DNA of 64,000 nt from assembly GCF_015674855.1 (NCBI RefSeq), contig NZ_JADMLG010000001.1, forward strand, positions 423,985 through 487,984, in the 5' to 3' direction. The position numbers and the translations under genes are program-made. Shown here piece by piece: positions 50,428 to 60,370 of the stretch (position 1 is its first letter; every line of letters starts with the position of its first letter). Origin of the DNA: Nocardia bovistercoris (GTDB lineage Bacteria; Actinomycetota; Actinomycetes; Mycobacteriales; Mycobacteriaceae). The notes beneath the pieces were generated by a model that had not been told where the DNA came from, did no database searches, and saw nothing but the letters and a program-made list of their open reading frames with translations.

Positions 50428-50612
50428 ACGACCGACCGTACAACGCGGCCCGCGCCCCGCGAACGCGATCTTCGCGACATTCGCACGGGCCTGCGACTCG
50501 ATCCGCTCGATCGCTCCGGCGTGGTCACATCCGCCGTGTCCGCGCGGTCGGGCCGCGGCGGACAGGGGTTGGGTGGCACGCGGTCGACCGTGCCGTCGAT
50601 CGACCGCCGGGT

Positions 50613-51668
50613 TCAGAGTTCGTGGATCAGTTCGACCAGTGCCGTGAGCACGCCGGGATCGGTGTCGGGCAGCACGCCGTGACCCAGGTTGAAGATGTGG
50701 CCCGCCGCGCCGAGGGTGATCGCCTCGTCGGCCTCGCGGGCGATGCGGCGCGCCTGCTCCTCGACCGCGGCCGGGCCCGCGAACAGCACGGCGGGATCGA
50801 GGTTGCCCTGCAACGCCTTTCCCGCACCGACTCGCCGCACGGCCTCGGTGAGCGGCACCCGCCAGTCCACGCCGACCACATCGGCGCCCGCCGCACCCAT
50901 CGCGCCGAGCAGTTCGCCGGTGCCGACGCCGAAGTGGATCCTCGGCACGCCCGCGTCGGCCAGTTCGGCGAAGACGCGCTCGGAATGCGGCATGACGAAG
51001 GCGCGGTAATCGGCCGCCGACAGCGCGCCCGCCCAGGAGTCGAACAGCTGGAACGCGTCGACGCCCGCTTCCAGCTGGGCGCGCAGGAAGGCGATGGTGA
51101 TGTCGGTGAGGGCGCCGAGCAGCGCGTGCCAGGTGCGCGGGTCGGCGTACATCATCGCCTTGGTGCGCTCGTGATTCTTGCTCGGACCGCCCTCGACCAG
51201 GTACGAGGCCAGGGTGAACGGCGCGCCCGCGAAACCGATCAGCGGCGTCTCACCCAGGGCGTCGACGAGCAGGCGCACGCCCTCGACAACGGCGCCCACC
51301 TCCTCGGGACGCAGCCGGGGCAGCGCGCGCACATCGTCGGCGGTGCGCACCGGTGACGCGACCACCGGTCCGACGCCCGCGACGATATCCAGGTCGATGC
51401 CTGCGGCCTTGAGCGGAACGACGATGTCGGAGAACAGGATCGCCGCGTCGACGCCGTGCCTGCGGATCGGCTGCAGGGTGATCTCGCAGACGAGTTCCGG
51501 GTCGAAACAGGATTCGAGCATGCCGATACCCGCGCGCAGTTCGCGGTACTCGGGCAACGATCGTCCGGCTTGCCGCATGAACCACACCGGACGCCTGCTC
51601 GGCACGGCGCCGGTGGCGGCGGCCAGGAACGGGGCATCGGTCAACCGGCGGCGGGTATGTGTGCTCAT
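50613..51668 (-). CDS. hemE: uroporphyrinogen decarboxylase HemE
   Basis: The start is [20 protein letters not shown] (ATG 51666-51668), giving 351 residues. [19 protein letters not shown] is the signature with the substrate-binding Arg pair; [40 protein letters not shown] and [12 protein letters not shown] complete the TIM barrel. It removes four carboxyl groups from uroporphyrinogen III to give coproporphyrinogen III. First gene of the hemE-hemY-hemQ series; a 185-bp gap before hemY suggests an extra promoter there. Confidence 0.96.
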   Translation of the reverse strand: MSTHTRRRLTDAPFLAAATGAVPSRRPVWFMRQAGRSLPEYRELRAGIGMLESCFDPELVCEITLQPIRRHGVDAAILFSDIVVPLKAAGIDLDIVAGVGPVVASPVRTADDVRALPRLRPEEVGAVVEGVRLLVDALGETPLIGFAGAPFTLASYLVEGGPSKNHERTKAMMYADPRTWHALLGALTDITIAFLRAQLEAGVDAFQLFDSWAGALSAADYRAFVMPHSERVFAELADAGVPRIHFGVGTGELLGAMGAAGADVVGVDWRVPLTEAVRRVGAGKALQGNLDPAVLFAGPAAVEEQARRIAREADEAITLGAAGHIFNLGHGVLPDTDPGVLTALVELIHEL

Positions 51669-51896
51669 CGCCGCCCATCGTATGCGGGCCGATGTCGCGA
51701 CGGGCGCGGCGGTGGCGACACGGCGGCTGCCCACGGCAGCGGCAACACGGCCGCGCCCACGGCGGTGGCGACACAATTCACGCCCGCGGCGCCTGCCCGC
51801 GACACGCGCGACCACGTGACGGCCCGCACACGCGCGAGCCCCGCCGTGCGGCGCGCCTCCGACCGCGCCGGGTGCTCGAGGTCTACCGTCGCTTCC

Positions 51897-52535
51897 GTGA
51901 CACCGCTCGACATCCGCGACGGCGCCGCACCGACCGACGGATCCCGTGGCGAGCCAGCGCCATTTCGCGCCGCGGTCGAGGCGATGGGCTCCGCAACCGT
52001 GCACCCCCGGATCGAGCTCGCGCCCATCCGGCCCCCGCAACGCCTTGCCCCGTACTCCTATGCCATGGGCGCCGAGGTCAAACATCCCGAAACCCCTGTC
52101 GTCCCGGCCGATTCCGAGGGCGACGCGTTCGGCAGGCTGATCCTGCTGCACGACCCGGAAGGCGACGACACCTGGCACGGCGTGTTCCGACTGGTCGCCT
52201 ACATCCAGGCCGATATCGACGCCGCCCTCGCCACCGACCCGCTGCTGCCCGAGGTGGCGTGGAGCTGGCTGGTGGACGCGCTGGAATCACGGACCGAGCC
52301 GTTCCTCGCGCTCGGCGGCACCGTCACCTCGACCAGTTCGGTGCGCTACGGCGATATCGCGGGCCCGCCGCGCGCCCACCAGCTCGAACTGCGCGCCTCG
52401 TGGACGGCGACGAGCACCGAGATGCGTCCGCACGTCGAAGCGTTCTGCGAAGTGCTCGCCTACTCGGCGGGACTGCCGCCCGCGGGCATCACACATCTGC
52501 GACCGGACTCGTATACCAGCAACGAACCGAGTTGA
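51897..52535 (+). CDS. DUF3000 family protein (Rv2680-like)
   Basis: The start GTG 51897 ([16 protein letters not shown]) is chosen because the region before it lies in the hemE promoter area and is of random composition. The 212 residues include [69 protein letters not shown] and WSWLVDALE, conserved in the actinobacterial DUF3000 family. Function is unknown. It is divergent from hemE and 22 bp upstream of the RNase D-like gene, an arrangement kept in mycobacteria. Confidence 0.85.
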   Translation: MTPLDIRDGAAPTDGSRGEPAPFRAAVEAMGSATVHPRIELAPIRPPQRLAPYSYAMGAEVKHPETPVVPADSEGDAFGRLILLHDPEGDDTWHGVFRLVAYIQADIDAALATDPLLPEVAWSWLVDALESRTEPFLALGGTVTSTSSVRYGDIAGPPRAHQLELRASWTATSTEMRPHVEAFCEVLAYSAGLPPAGITHLRPDSYTSNEPS

Positions 52536-52557
52536 CCACAACGTAAAGTTCAACCCT

Positions 52558-53874
52558 ATGCCGGTAGCAGATCAGCCCGACAGCGGGCACATCGTGGGAG
52601 ACAGTACAGCAGAGCCTCTGCTCGCCCCCGTCGATGGCGTGCCACCGGTACTCCTCACTCCGGCCGAGGTCGCCGACGCCGCCGCGCGGATCGCCGCCGG
52701 TTCGGGTCCGCTGGCCGTCGACGCCGAACGCGCTTCCGGATTCCGCTACTCCGCGCGCGCCTACCTGATCCAGTTACGCAGGGCCGGTGCGGGCACCTTC
52801 CTGATCGATCCGATCCCGGTCGCGGCGGCGCTGCACCCGCTGGCGGCGGTGATCAACGATCTGGAATGGGTCCTGCATTCGGCCGATCAGGATCTGCCCG
52901 GCTTGGCCGAACTCGGCCTGCGCCCGGCACGGCTCTTCGACACCGAACTGGGTGGGCGACTGGCCGGATTCGAACGGGTGGGGCTGGCGGCGATGGTCGA
53001 GCGGCTGCTCGGGCGCGCCCTGCGCAAGGGTCACGGGGCGGCCGACTGGTCGACCAGACCGCTGCCCGACGAATGGCTGAACTACGCCGCCCTCGACGTC
53101 GAGTTATTGCTCGAGTTACGCGACGAGGTCGCCGACGCACTGGACAAGCAGGGTAAATCCGAGTGGGCGGCAGAGGAATTCGAACACATCCGCCGCACCG
53201 AACCGCCCGCGCCCAAGGCCGAGCGGTGGCGGCGCACCTCCGGCATCCACGCGCTGCGCCGGGCGCGCCAGCTCGCGGTGGTGCGCGAGTTATGGACCGC
53301 GCGCGACACCCTGGCACGCGCCAGGGATGTGGCGCCCGCCCGCATCCTGCCCGATTCCGCGATCGTGGCCGCCGCCACCGCCGACCCGCGCACCATCGCC
53401 CAGCTGCGCGCCCTTCCGGTCTTCGGCGGGCCGAGGCAGCGCCGCTACTCCCGCGACTGGCTCGCCGCCGTGGACCGCGCGCGCCTCATGCCCGACAGCG
53501 CCCTGCCTTCGCTCACCCAGCCTTTCGACGGACCACCGCCGGTCAACCGCTGGGAGCGCCGCGACCCGGCCGCGGCCGCCCGCCTGACCCGTGCCCGCGC
53601 CGCCATGGGCGCGTTGTCCACCGAGTACGCGATCCCCGTGGAGAACCTGCTCTCCCCCGACCTGGTGCGCCGCCTGTGCTGGGACGGACTCGCCGACTAC
53701 GACGTCGACGGCGCGGTCGAGGGACTCGCCGCCGACGTCGACCGCTATCTCACCGCGGGCGCGGCCAGACCCTGGCAGCGCGAATTAGCGGTACCGGTAC
53801 TCGCCGCAGCCCTGCGCACCCCCGAGGAATCCGCGTCCGCCTTGCCCGCCACCGAGGAATCGCAGGCGGACTAG
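52558..53874 (+). CDS. ribonuclease D-like 3'-5' exonuclease with HRDC domain
   Basis: The 438-residue protein has the DEDD exonuclease domain: [11 protein letters not shown] (Asp55, Glu57), [14 protein letters not shown] (Asp), and [14 protein letters not shown] (Tyr and last Asp). An HRDC domain follows (about 220-295: [34 protein letters not shown]), then a second HRDC-like region. It should trim structured RNA 3' ends such as tRNA precursors. Rv2681 is the mycobacterial counterpart. Its end overlaps the converging dxs end by 4 bp. Confidence 0.9.
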   Translation: MPVADQPDSGHIVGDSTAEPLLAPVDGVPPVLLTPAEVADAAARIAAGSGPLAVDAERASGFRYSARAYLIQLRRAGAGTFLIDPIPVAAALHPLAAVINDLEWVLHSADQDLPGLAELGLRPARLFDTELGGRLAGFERVGLAAMVERLLGRALRKGHGAADWSTRPLPDEWLNYAALDVELLLELRDEVADALDKQGKSEWAAEEFEHIRRTEPPAPKAERWRRTSGIHALRRARQLAVVRELWTARDTLARARDVAPARILPDSAIVAAATADPRTIAQLRALPVFGGPRQRRYSRDWLAAVDRARLMPDSALPSLTQPFDGPPPVNRWERRDPAAAARLTRARAAMGALSTEYAIPVENLLSPDLVRRLCWDGLADYDVDGAVEGLAADVDRYLTAGAARPWQRELAVPVLAAALRTPEESASALPATEESQAD

Positions 53875-55811
53875 ACACCGCGCTCGTCGGTGGCGGGAAT
53901 CTCGGCTTGGACCTTGCCCGCGTCCAGCCAGCCGGTGATGCGGCGGGCGATGTCCGGTGCGGTCAGGCCGAGGTCGGCGTGCACTTCACCGCGGGAGGCG
54001 TGGTCGAGGAATTCCTGCGGGACGCCGAGGTCGCGGGTGGGGATGTCGAGGCCCGCGGCGCGCAGTCGCGCGGAGACGGTGGCGCCGATGCCGCCGTGCA
54101 GGCCGCCGTCCTCGACGGTGACGACCAGGCGGTAGTTCTCGGCGAGTTTGACGATGGTGTCCGAGACCGGGAGCACCCAGCGCGGGTCGATGACGGTGAC
54201 CGAGACGCCCTCGGGTTCCAGCAGCCGCGCCGCGCCGAGGGCGAGTTCGGCGAACGGGCCGACGGCCACGAGCAGCACATCGCCGCGCTGGGTCTGGGCC
54301 GGGCCGGCGCCGGGGGCGGCCAGGCGGAGCACATCCACCCCGTCGTAGCGTTCGACAGCCGAGATGTCTTCGCCGACACTGCCTTTCGGGAAACGGAGCA
54401 CGGTGGGGCCGTCCTGCACGGCAAGCGCCTCGCCGAGTTCCTCGCGCAGGGTGGCGGCGTCACGCGGCGCGGCGACCCTGATGCCGGGGATGATGCCGAG
54501 CAGCGACAGATCCCACATGCCGTTGTGGCTCGCGCCGTCGGGACCGGTGATGCCTGCGCGGTCGAGCACGATCGTGACCGGCTGCTTCAACAGCGCCACA
54601 TCCATGAGCAGCTGGTCGAAGGCGCGGTTGAGGAAGGTCGAGTAGATGGCGACCACGGGATGCAGGCCGCCGAGCGCCAGACCCGCCGCGGAGGCCATCG
54701 CGTGCTGTTCGGCGATGCCGACGTCGAACATCCGCTCCGGGAAGCGCTCGCCGAACGGCGCGAGTCCGGTGGGGCCCGGCATGGCGGCGGTGATGGCGAC
54801 GATGTCGTCGCGACGTTCGGCGTGCGCGAGGAGTTCCTCGGTGAACACCGAAGTCCAGCCCGGCGCCTTCTTCCCGGCCAGCGGGCGGCCGGTGAGCGGG
54901 TCGATCGGATCGCAGGCGTGCATCTGGTCGGCGACGTGGTTCTCCGCGTGCTCGTATCCGCGCCCCTTCTGGGTGACCGCGTGCACGACGACCGGGCCGC
55001 CGAAATCCTTGGCGCGGCGCAGGGCGGCCTCGAGCGCGACGATGTCGTGTCCGTCGACCGGGCCGACGTATTTCAGGCCGAGATCGCCGAACAGTTCCTG
55101 CGGGCTCACCGCGTCCTTGATGCCCGCCTTGACCGCGTGCACCATCGAATAGGCCGATTCGCCGACGCGCGGAATGCTCTTGAGGATGCGCTTGCCCGCG
55201 TCGAGGGCGTGCTCGTAGGCGGGCTGGGTGCGTAGCGCGGTGAGCCGGTCGGCGAGGCCGCCGATGGTCGGCGCGTAGGAGCGGCCGTTGTCGTTGACGA
55301 CCACGATCACCGAGCGGTCCGGCGCGGCGGCGATATTGTTCAGCGCCTCCCAGCACATGCCGCCGGTGAGCGCGCCGTCGCCGACCACGGCGACGACGTG
55401 CCGGTCCTGGCCGGTGAGGGCGAACGCCTTGGCCAGGCCGTCGGCGTAGGACAGCGACGCGGAGGCGTGCGAGGACTCCACCCAGTCGTGCGGGCTCTCC
55501 GCGCGGCTCGGGTAGCCGGACAGGCCGCCCTGGGTGCGCAGCGTGTCGAATTGGTCCTTGCGGCCGGTGAGGATCTTGTGCACGTAGGCTTGGTGCCCGG
55601 TGTCGAAGATCAGCGGATCACCCGGCGAATCGAAGATCCGGTGCAGGGCGATGGTCAGCTCGACCACCCCGAGGTTGGGGCCGAGGTGCCCGCCGGACGC
55701 GGCGACCTTGCGCACCAGGAATTCGCGGATCTCGGCCGCGAGATCCCGCAGTTGCGGCACGGTCAGCCCGCGCAGGTCGTCGGGGTTCTCGACACGGGAA
55801 AGCACTCCCAC
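53871..55811 (-). CDS. dxs: 1-deoxy-D-xylulose-5-phosphate synthase
   Basis: The 646-residue thiamine-diphosphate enzyme has [52 protein letters not shown] (the GDG-x25-N ThDP motif) and the C-terminal transketolase domain with [19 protein letters not shown] and [17 protein letters not shown]. It condenses pyruvate and glyceraldehyde-3-phosphate to DXP, the first step of the MEP isoprenoid route that supplies decaprenyl phosphate for cell-wall arabinan as well as quinones. Position equals Rv2682c. Confidence 0.97.
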   Translation of the reverse strand: MGVLSRVENPDDLRGLTVPQLRDLAAEIREFLVRKVAASGGHLGPNLGVVELTIALHRIFDSPGDPLIFDTGHQAYVHKILTGRKDQFDTLRTQGGLSGYPSRAESPHDWVESSHASASLSYADGLAKAFALTGQDRHVVAVVGDGALTGGMCWEALNNIAAAPDRSVIVVVNDNGRSYAPTIGGLADRLTALRTQPAYEHALDAGKRILKSIPRVGESAYSMVHAVKAGIKDAVSPQELFGDLGLKYVGPVDGHDIVALEAALRRAKDFGGPVVVHAVTQKGRGYEHAENHVADQMHACDPIDPLTGRPLAGKKAPGWTSVFTEELLAHAERRDDIVAITAAMPGPTGLAPFGERFPERMFDVGIAEQHAMASAAGLALGGLHPVVAIYSTFLNRAFDQLLMDVALLKQPVTIVLDRAGITGPDGASHNGMWDLSLLGIIPGIRVAAPRDAATLREELGEALAVQDGPTVLRFPKGSVGEDISAVERYDGVDVLRLAAPGAGPAQTQRGDVLLVAVGPFAELALGAARLLEPEGVSVTVIDPRWVLPVSDTIVKLAENYRLVVTVEDGGLHGGIGATVSARLRAAGLDIPTRDLGVPQEFLDHASRGEVHADLGLTAPDIARRITGWLDAGKVQAEIPATDERGV

Positions 55812-56028
55812 CTGAACTCGCTCCCTCCGGATAGTGCATCTGATCCGATCAGTCTACGGAGCCGCGACAGTGGACTTTCCCGCCGCCGAGCCGACACGGC
55901 CCGACTTCGGGCCCGACACAGCCGGGCTCCGCCGTGAGATGTGAGGCTCGACACGAAAGCGTCCGGCGGTTCGAACACACGCGCCCGGGCGACCGCCGGA
56001 CCAACGGTACCCGCCCTAGAGTGGTCGT

Positions 56029-57894
56029 GTGGCCGAGCCAGGAGAAGTGGTTGCCGACGCGATGGATCCCGGTGTGGTCGCCCGATTGGTGGCCGAGGTG
56101 CACGAACTGATTCGTACCGATCGGTCTGGTGAATTGGCGGACTACATCCCCGAACTGGCTGCCGTACAGCCCGATTCGTTCGGACTGTGCCTGGCCACCG
56201 CCGACGGCCGGATCTACGGCGCGGGCGACGTCGACGAGATCTTCACCATCCAGTCGCTGTCCAAACCGTTCACCTACGCGCTCGCGCTCGCCGACCGCGG
56301 CGTCGACACCGTGGCCGAACACATCGACGTCGAACCCTCCGGCGACGCGTTCAACGAGATCAGCCTCGACCCGGTCACCGAGCGACCGCGCAACCCCATG
56401 ATCAACGCGGGCGCCATCACGGCGGCCTCCCTCATCGCCGGGCGCGACTCCGCCGAGAAATTCGACCGCGTGCGCCGCTGCTACTCCCGCTTCGCGGGCC
56501 GCGAACTGAAGCTGAACGAGGCGGTCTATCGCTCCGAGGCGCGCACCGGATTCCGCAACCGCGCCATCGGCTACATGCTGCGCTCCTTCGGCATCATCGA
56601 ATCCGACCCCGACGACGCCGTCGACCGCTACTTCCGGCAGTGCTCGCTCGACATCACCTGCCGCGACCTCGCGATCATGGCCGCCACCATGGCCAACAAC
56701 GGCGTCAACCCCCTGACCAGGGAACGCGCGCTGTCGGCGGTGCTCACCGAACGTGTGCTCAGCGTCATGACCACCTGCGGGATGTACAACGCCGCGGGCG
56801 ACTGGGTCACCACGGTCGGGCTGCCCGCCAAGAGCGGGGTCGGCGGCGGCATCCTCGCGGTGCTGCCCGGCCAGATCGGCATCGCGGTCTACTCGCCGCG
56901 ACTGGACTCGCACGGCAACAGCGTGCGGGGCGTGGCCGCGTGCCGGGAGCTGTCGCGGCGGCTGGAACTGCACTTCCTGCACGTCAGCCGGGCGGCGCGC
57001 ACCGCCGTCCGGGCCGACTACACCGTGGCCGATGTGCCGTCGCGGCTGCGGCGAAGCACCGAGGAGATCGACCTGCTCGCCGTGCACGGCCACCGCGCCA
57101 GGGTGTACCAACTCGACGGCGACCTGCTGTTCGCTGGCGCCGAACGCGCGGTGCGCGCCATCGAAGCGAAGGCGGGCGAGCTGGACGCGGTGGTGATCGA
57201 CCTGCGCCGCGTCGGCGAGGTCAGCCGGATCGCCGTCGAGATGCTCGACACACTGCAACGGGAACTGGCCGACAGCGGATGCCGCACCGCCCTGGTCGAC
57301 CCCGACGCGCGACTCGGTCACTTCGTCTCCGGCCTCGCGCCCGACGACCCCCGCGGGCGGGTCTTCATCGACCGCGACGACGCCACCGAGTGGTGCGAGG
57401 ACGTGCTGCTCGCGCGCTACCGTCCCGAGGGCGAGACCCCGTGCACATCGATCTCGATCGAGGACCATCCCGCCGTGGCCGCGCTCGCCGCCGAGGACCG
57501 CGCGCGACTGGCCGCGCAATTCCAGACCCGCACCATCGCACGCGGCGAGGTGGTCGCCGAACGCGGCAGCGCGCGCTCCGGGCTGTATCTGATCCTCGAA
57601 GGCCGGGTCCGCCTGTCCTTCGAAGGCGCCGACCGCCGCATCCACCGGCTGGTCACCCTCACCGCCGGAATGTCGTTCGGGGAGATCCCGATGCTGGTCG
57701 GCAGCCCGTTCGTCAACGAGGCCCGCGCCGAAGCGGCGACCCGACTCGCCGTCTTGAGCCCGGAGCACTTCGACCACCTCGCGGAGCGCGCGCCCGGATT
57801 GAAACTGGCGCTGCTGGAACGGCTCGCCGCAGGCGCGTACGCCCAGATGGACGCCGCTGTACGAGCCATCGCGGTACGCGGCGGCGACTACTGA
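56029..57894 (+). CDS. glsA: glutaminase with STAS and cyclic-nucleotide-binding domains
   Basis: The 621-residue protein has three modules. Residues 1-310 are a serine-dependent beta-lactamase-fold glutaminase with catalytic Ser76-x2-Lys79 (QSLSKPF), NPMINAGAI and the Tyr of GMYNAAGDW. About 340-440 is a STAS domain (VYQLDGDLLFAGAERAVRAIE...AVVIDLRRVGEVSRIA). About 475-600 is a CAP-family cyclic-nucleotide-binding domain (ARGEVVAERGSARSGLYLILEGRVRLSF and SFGEIPMLVG). Glutamine is hydrolysed to glutamate and ammonia; the added domains suggest control by a nucleotide signal and protein contacts. GTG start. Divergent from dxs. Confidence 0.9.
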   Translation: MAEPGEVVADAMDPGVVARLVAEVHELIRTDRSGELADYIPELAAVQPDSFGLCLATADGRIYGAGDVDEIFTIQSLSKPFTYALALADRGVDTVAEHIDVEPSGDAFNEISLDPVTERPRNPMINAGAITAASLIAGRDSAEKFDRVRRCYSRFAGRELKLNEAVYRSEARTGFRNRAIGYMLRSFGIIESDPDDAVDRYFRQCSLDITCRDLAIMAATMANNGVNPLTRERALSAVLTERVLSVMTTCGMYNAAGDWVTTVGLPAKSGVGGGILAVLPGQIGIAVYSPRLDSHGNSVRGVAACRELSRRLELHFLHVSRAARTAVRADYTVADVPSRLRRSTEEIDLLAVHGHRARVYQLDGDLLFAGAERAVRAIEAKAGELDAVVIDLRRVGEVSRIAVEMLDTLQRELADSGCRTALVDPDARLGHFVSGLAPDDPRGRVFIDRDDATEWCEDVLLARYRPEGETPCTSISIEDHPAVAALAAEDRARLAAQFQTRTIARGEVVAERGSARSGLYLILEGRVRLSFEGADRRIHRLVTLTAGMSFGEIPMLVGSPFVNEARAEAATRLAVLSPEHFDHLAERAPGLKLALLERLAAGAYAQMDAAVRAIAVRGGDY

Positions 57895-58186
57895 GAGGCC
57901 ACGGCGCGAGCGGGCCCGGTCGTGCACACCGGCGACGATCACGGATCACGGCGCGGCCGTCGTCGCACACCCGGCCCGGACAGGAAACCGCCGCCGCGCC
58001 CACGCGGATCGCGGCACCGGGTCGGCGCCGGTGGGGAGGACAGTCGCCGTGCGGCCGTCGACCTCCACCCTCGGACTCGCGAACTACCGTGGGTGAAACG
58101 CAGGTCGTCGGATCGGCAGCGAACGGCCATGGACGGCCGAGCCGGTTCAGCCCACCGCACGCCAGGTACGAGTCAGGAGCAAAATC

Positions 58187-58861
58187 GTGGAAAGCTCGAA
58201 GTCCGACGCGACCGTGACGACTTTCGGGTACGGCGCCATTCGTGCCGTACCGGATCTGATCCGGGTGACGGTGTCGGTGGAGTCGCGGGCCGAGCGGGTC
58301 GCCGAGGCCTACGGCACGGCGGGCGCGCGGATCGCCGCCGTCACCGCCGTGCTGCGCGCGGACGGGGTCGCCGACGCCGATATCGCCACCGGCGGCGTCT
58401 CGGTGCGCACCGAGACGGTGTGGAGCGAAGGGCAGGGCAATCGGATCACCGGCTATGTCGCGAGCACCGATCTGACCGTGCTGCTGCGCGATATCGGCCC
58501 CGACGCCGATCCCGGTCCAGCCGCGATCATCGCCCACTGCGTCGAGGCGGGCGGCGACGACGTGCGTCTCGGCGGTCTCACCCGCGCGATAGCGGACCAG
58601 GCTGCCCTGCTCGCCAGCGCCCGCGACGCGGCCTGGGACGACGCGCTGGCCAAGGCCACCCGGTACGCGGCGCGCGCGGACCGGGTGCTCGGTCCGGTCC
58701 TCGAGATCACCGAGGACACCGCATCCGCCGCACCGACCGGCCCCCGGCTGATGGCGGTATCCGCCCCGCTCGAACGCAGTTTCGGCGCCACGCCGATCCC
58801 GGTGGAACTGGGCGAGAGCGAGGTTTCGGCGACGCTGCGCGTCACCTGGCGCCTGGCATGA
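58187..58861 (+). CDS. SIMPL-domain protein
   Basis: A 224-residue protein with TTFGYGAIRAVPDLIRVTVSVESRAERVAEAYGTAGARIAAVTAVLRADGVADADIATGGVSVRTE, the start of SIMPL (DUF541) domains, and the ending EVSATLRVTWRL. No signal peptide is evident, unlike many periplasmic members, so it would be cytoplasmic unless the start is further upstream. Members form oligomers and are linked to stress signalling, but the biochemical role is unclear. A 292-bp region without a visible gene separates it from the glutaminase gene. Confidence 0.85.
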   Translation: MESSKSDATVTTFGYGAIRAVPDLIRVTVSVESRAERVAEAYGTAGARIAAVTAVLRADGVADADIATGGVSVRTETVWSEGQGNRITGYVASTDLTVLLRDIGPDADPGPAAIIAHCVEAGGDDVRLGGLTRAIADQAALLASARDAAWDDALAKATRYAARADRVLGPVLEITEDTASAAPTGPRLMAVSAPLERSFGATPIPVELGESEVSATLRVTWRLA

Positions 58862-58868
58862 GCGACCC

Positions 58869-60362
58869 TCACGCCTCCAGTAGGGCCACGCATTCCACGT
58901 GGTGGGTGGCGGGGAAGGCGTCGAAGGCGCGCAGTTCGGTGAGTCGGTAGCCCGCCGCGAGGTAGAGGCCGAGGTCGCGGGCGAAGGCCGCGGGGTCGCA
59001 GCCGATGTGCACGATGCGGGCCGGTCCGGCCTCGCTCAGCGCCGCGATCACCTCCTTGCCCGCGCCCGCGCGCGGCGGGTCGAGGACGACCGCCTCGGGG
59101 GCGGGGCCGAGGGCGTTGGCGGCGATCCAGCGCTCCACGCGGTCGGCGCGCAGGTCGAGCCACGGCAGATCGCGCAGGGCCGCGTGGCCGTCGGCGACCG
59201 CGGAACGCGCGGATTCGACCGCGAGCACCGCACCGGTCGGACCGACCCGCTCGGCCATCCCGGCCGCGAGCACGCCTGCGCCGCTGTACAGATCCCAGGC
59301 CCGGTCGCCTGCACGCAGGCCGGACCAGTCCGCGACGAGATCCGAATAGCATTGCGCCGCACCGCGATGCGCCTGCCAGAAACCGGTGGCCGAAACCTCC
59401 CAGCGCCGACCCGAGACGAATTCCACCGCGCGACCGCTGCCCGCGATCACCCACTCGTCGCGCGGTGCGTGCGCCGCCGCGCGCCTGGCGGCGGCCCCGC
59501 GCCGTTCCTCGGCCGCGCCCGGACCGCCGCCCGCTCCGTATTCCGAGGTGCCTCGGTCGTCTTCGCGTCCGGTCGGCCTGCGGATGCCGTCGCGCGACCC
59601 GCCGCGCGGACGCTCCACCCCGCGCCTGCCGCCGTTGCGCCGCGCACCCGCGGCATCGCGACGATCCGATGCCGCGTCCGCGGCCTCGGACAGTTCCTCG
59701 GCCCGTGTCCGGCGACCGGATTCCACGCGCCGCCCCCGCCCGCGATCGGCGCCGGGCCCCGCAGGCGCGAGTTCGACGATGTGGCGCACGCCGTCACCGT
59801 CGACCGCGACGACCAGATCCGAACCGGGCGTCCACAACCGGTCGGCGATGCCGTCCATGGCGCCCGCGACCGGCTGCGGACACCGCAGATCATCGATCAC
59901 CTCGGCGCTGCGATACCCGTGCACACCGGCACGGCCGCGCGCATCGACGGCGAGCCGCACCCTGGTGCGCCATCCGTCGCCGTCGGCCGCGCCGGGCATC
60001 GCCTCCACCGCCACCTCACGCTCGATCCCGGCGAGCCTGCGCAACTGCTCGGCCACCACACTCGCCTTGAGCGCGCGCTGCGCGTCCGGCGTCGCGAAGG
60101 AGAAATCGCAGCAGCCCGCACCGCCGGGTCCCGACACCGGACACCTCGGCTCGACCCGATCCGGCGACGCCGCCACGATCTCCACCGCGTCGGCGCGGCA
60201 GAAGGAGCCGCCGCGATCCTCGGTGACCCTGGCGCGCACCACCTCGCCGGGCAGCCCGTGCCGCACGAAGACCACCCGGCCCTCGTGCCGCGCGACACAG
60301 AAGCCGCCGTGTCCCGGCGCACCGAGTTCGACCTCGAACGTCTCCTCGCGCCGACGCGTCAT
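58869..60362 (-). CDS. TRAM-domain class I SAM methyltransferase, RlmD/TrmA-like (Rv2689c-like)
   Basis: The start is ATG 60360-60362 (MTRRREETFEVELGAPGHGG), giving 497 residues; GTG 60374 just upstream is possible and would touch the permease stop. It has an N-terminal TRAM domain (FVRHGLPGEVVRARVTEDRGG), a CP-x7-GCCDF cysteine cluster that may bind FeS, a Rossmann domain (WDLYSGAGVLAAGMAERVG), AVVLDPPRAGAGKEV, and HIGCDPAAFARDL with catalytic Cys. It should methylate a uridine C5 in rRNA or tRNA. About 95 residues near 220-315 are an inserted Arg/Gly-rich, disordered stretch not normal for the family. Confidence 0.88.
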   Translation of the reverse strand: MTRRREETFEVELGAPGHGGFCVARHEGRVVFVRHGLPGEVVRARVTEDRGGSFCRADAVEIVAASPDRVEPRCPVSGPGGAGCCDFSFATPDAQRALKASVVAEQLRRLAGIEREVAVEAMPGAADGDGWRTRVRLAVDARGRAGVHGYRSAEVIDDLRCPQPVAGAMDGIADRLWTPGSDLVVAVDGDGVRHIVELAPAGPGADRGRGRRVESGRRTRAEELSEAADAASDRRDAAGARRNGGRRGVERPRGGSRDGIRRPTGREDDRGTSEYGAGGGPGAAEERRGAAARRAAAHAPRDEWVIAGSGRAVEFVSGRRWEVSATGFWQAHRGAAQCYSDLVADWSGLRAGDRAWDLYSGAGVLAAGMAERVGPTGAVLAVESARSAVADGHAALRDLPWLDLRADRVERWIAANALGPAPEAVVLDPPRAGAGKEVIAALSEAGPARIVHIGCDPAAFARDLGLYLAAGYRLTELRAFDAFPATHHVECVALLEA

Positions 60363-60370
60363 CCGTCCGC

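Noticed and set aside
51669..52178. Longer hemE frame of 521 residues
   Set aside because: The extra 170 residues run antisense through the DUF3000 gene and have no family resemblance; HemE starts at MSTHTRRR.
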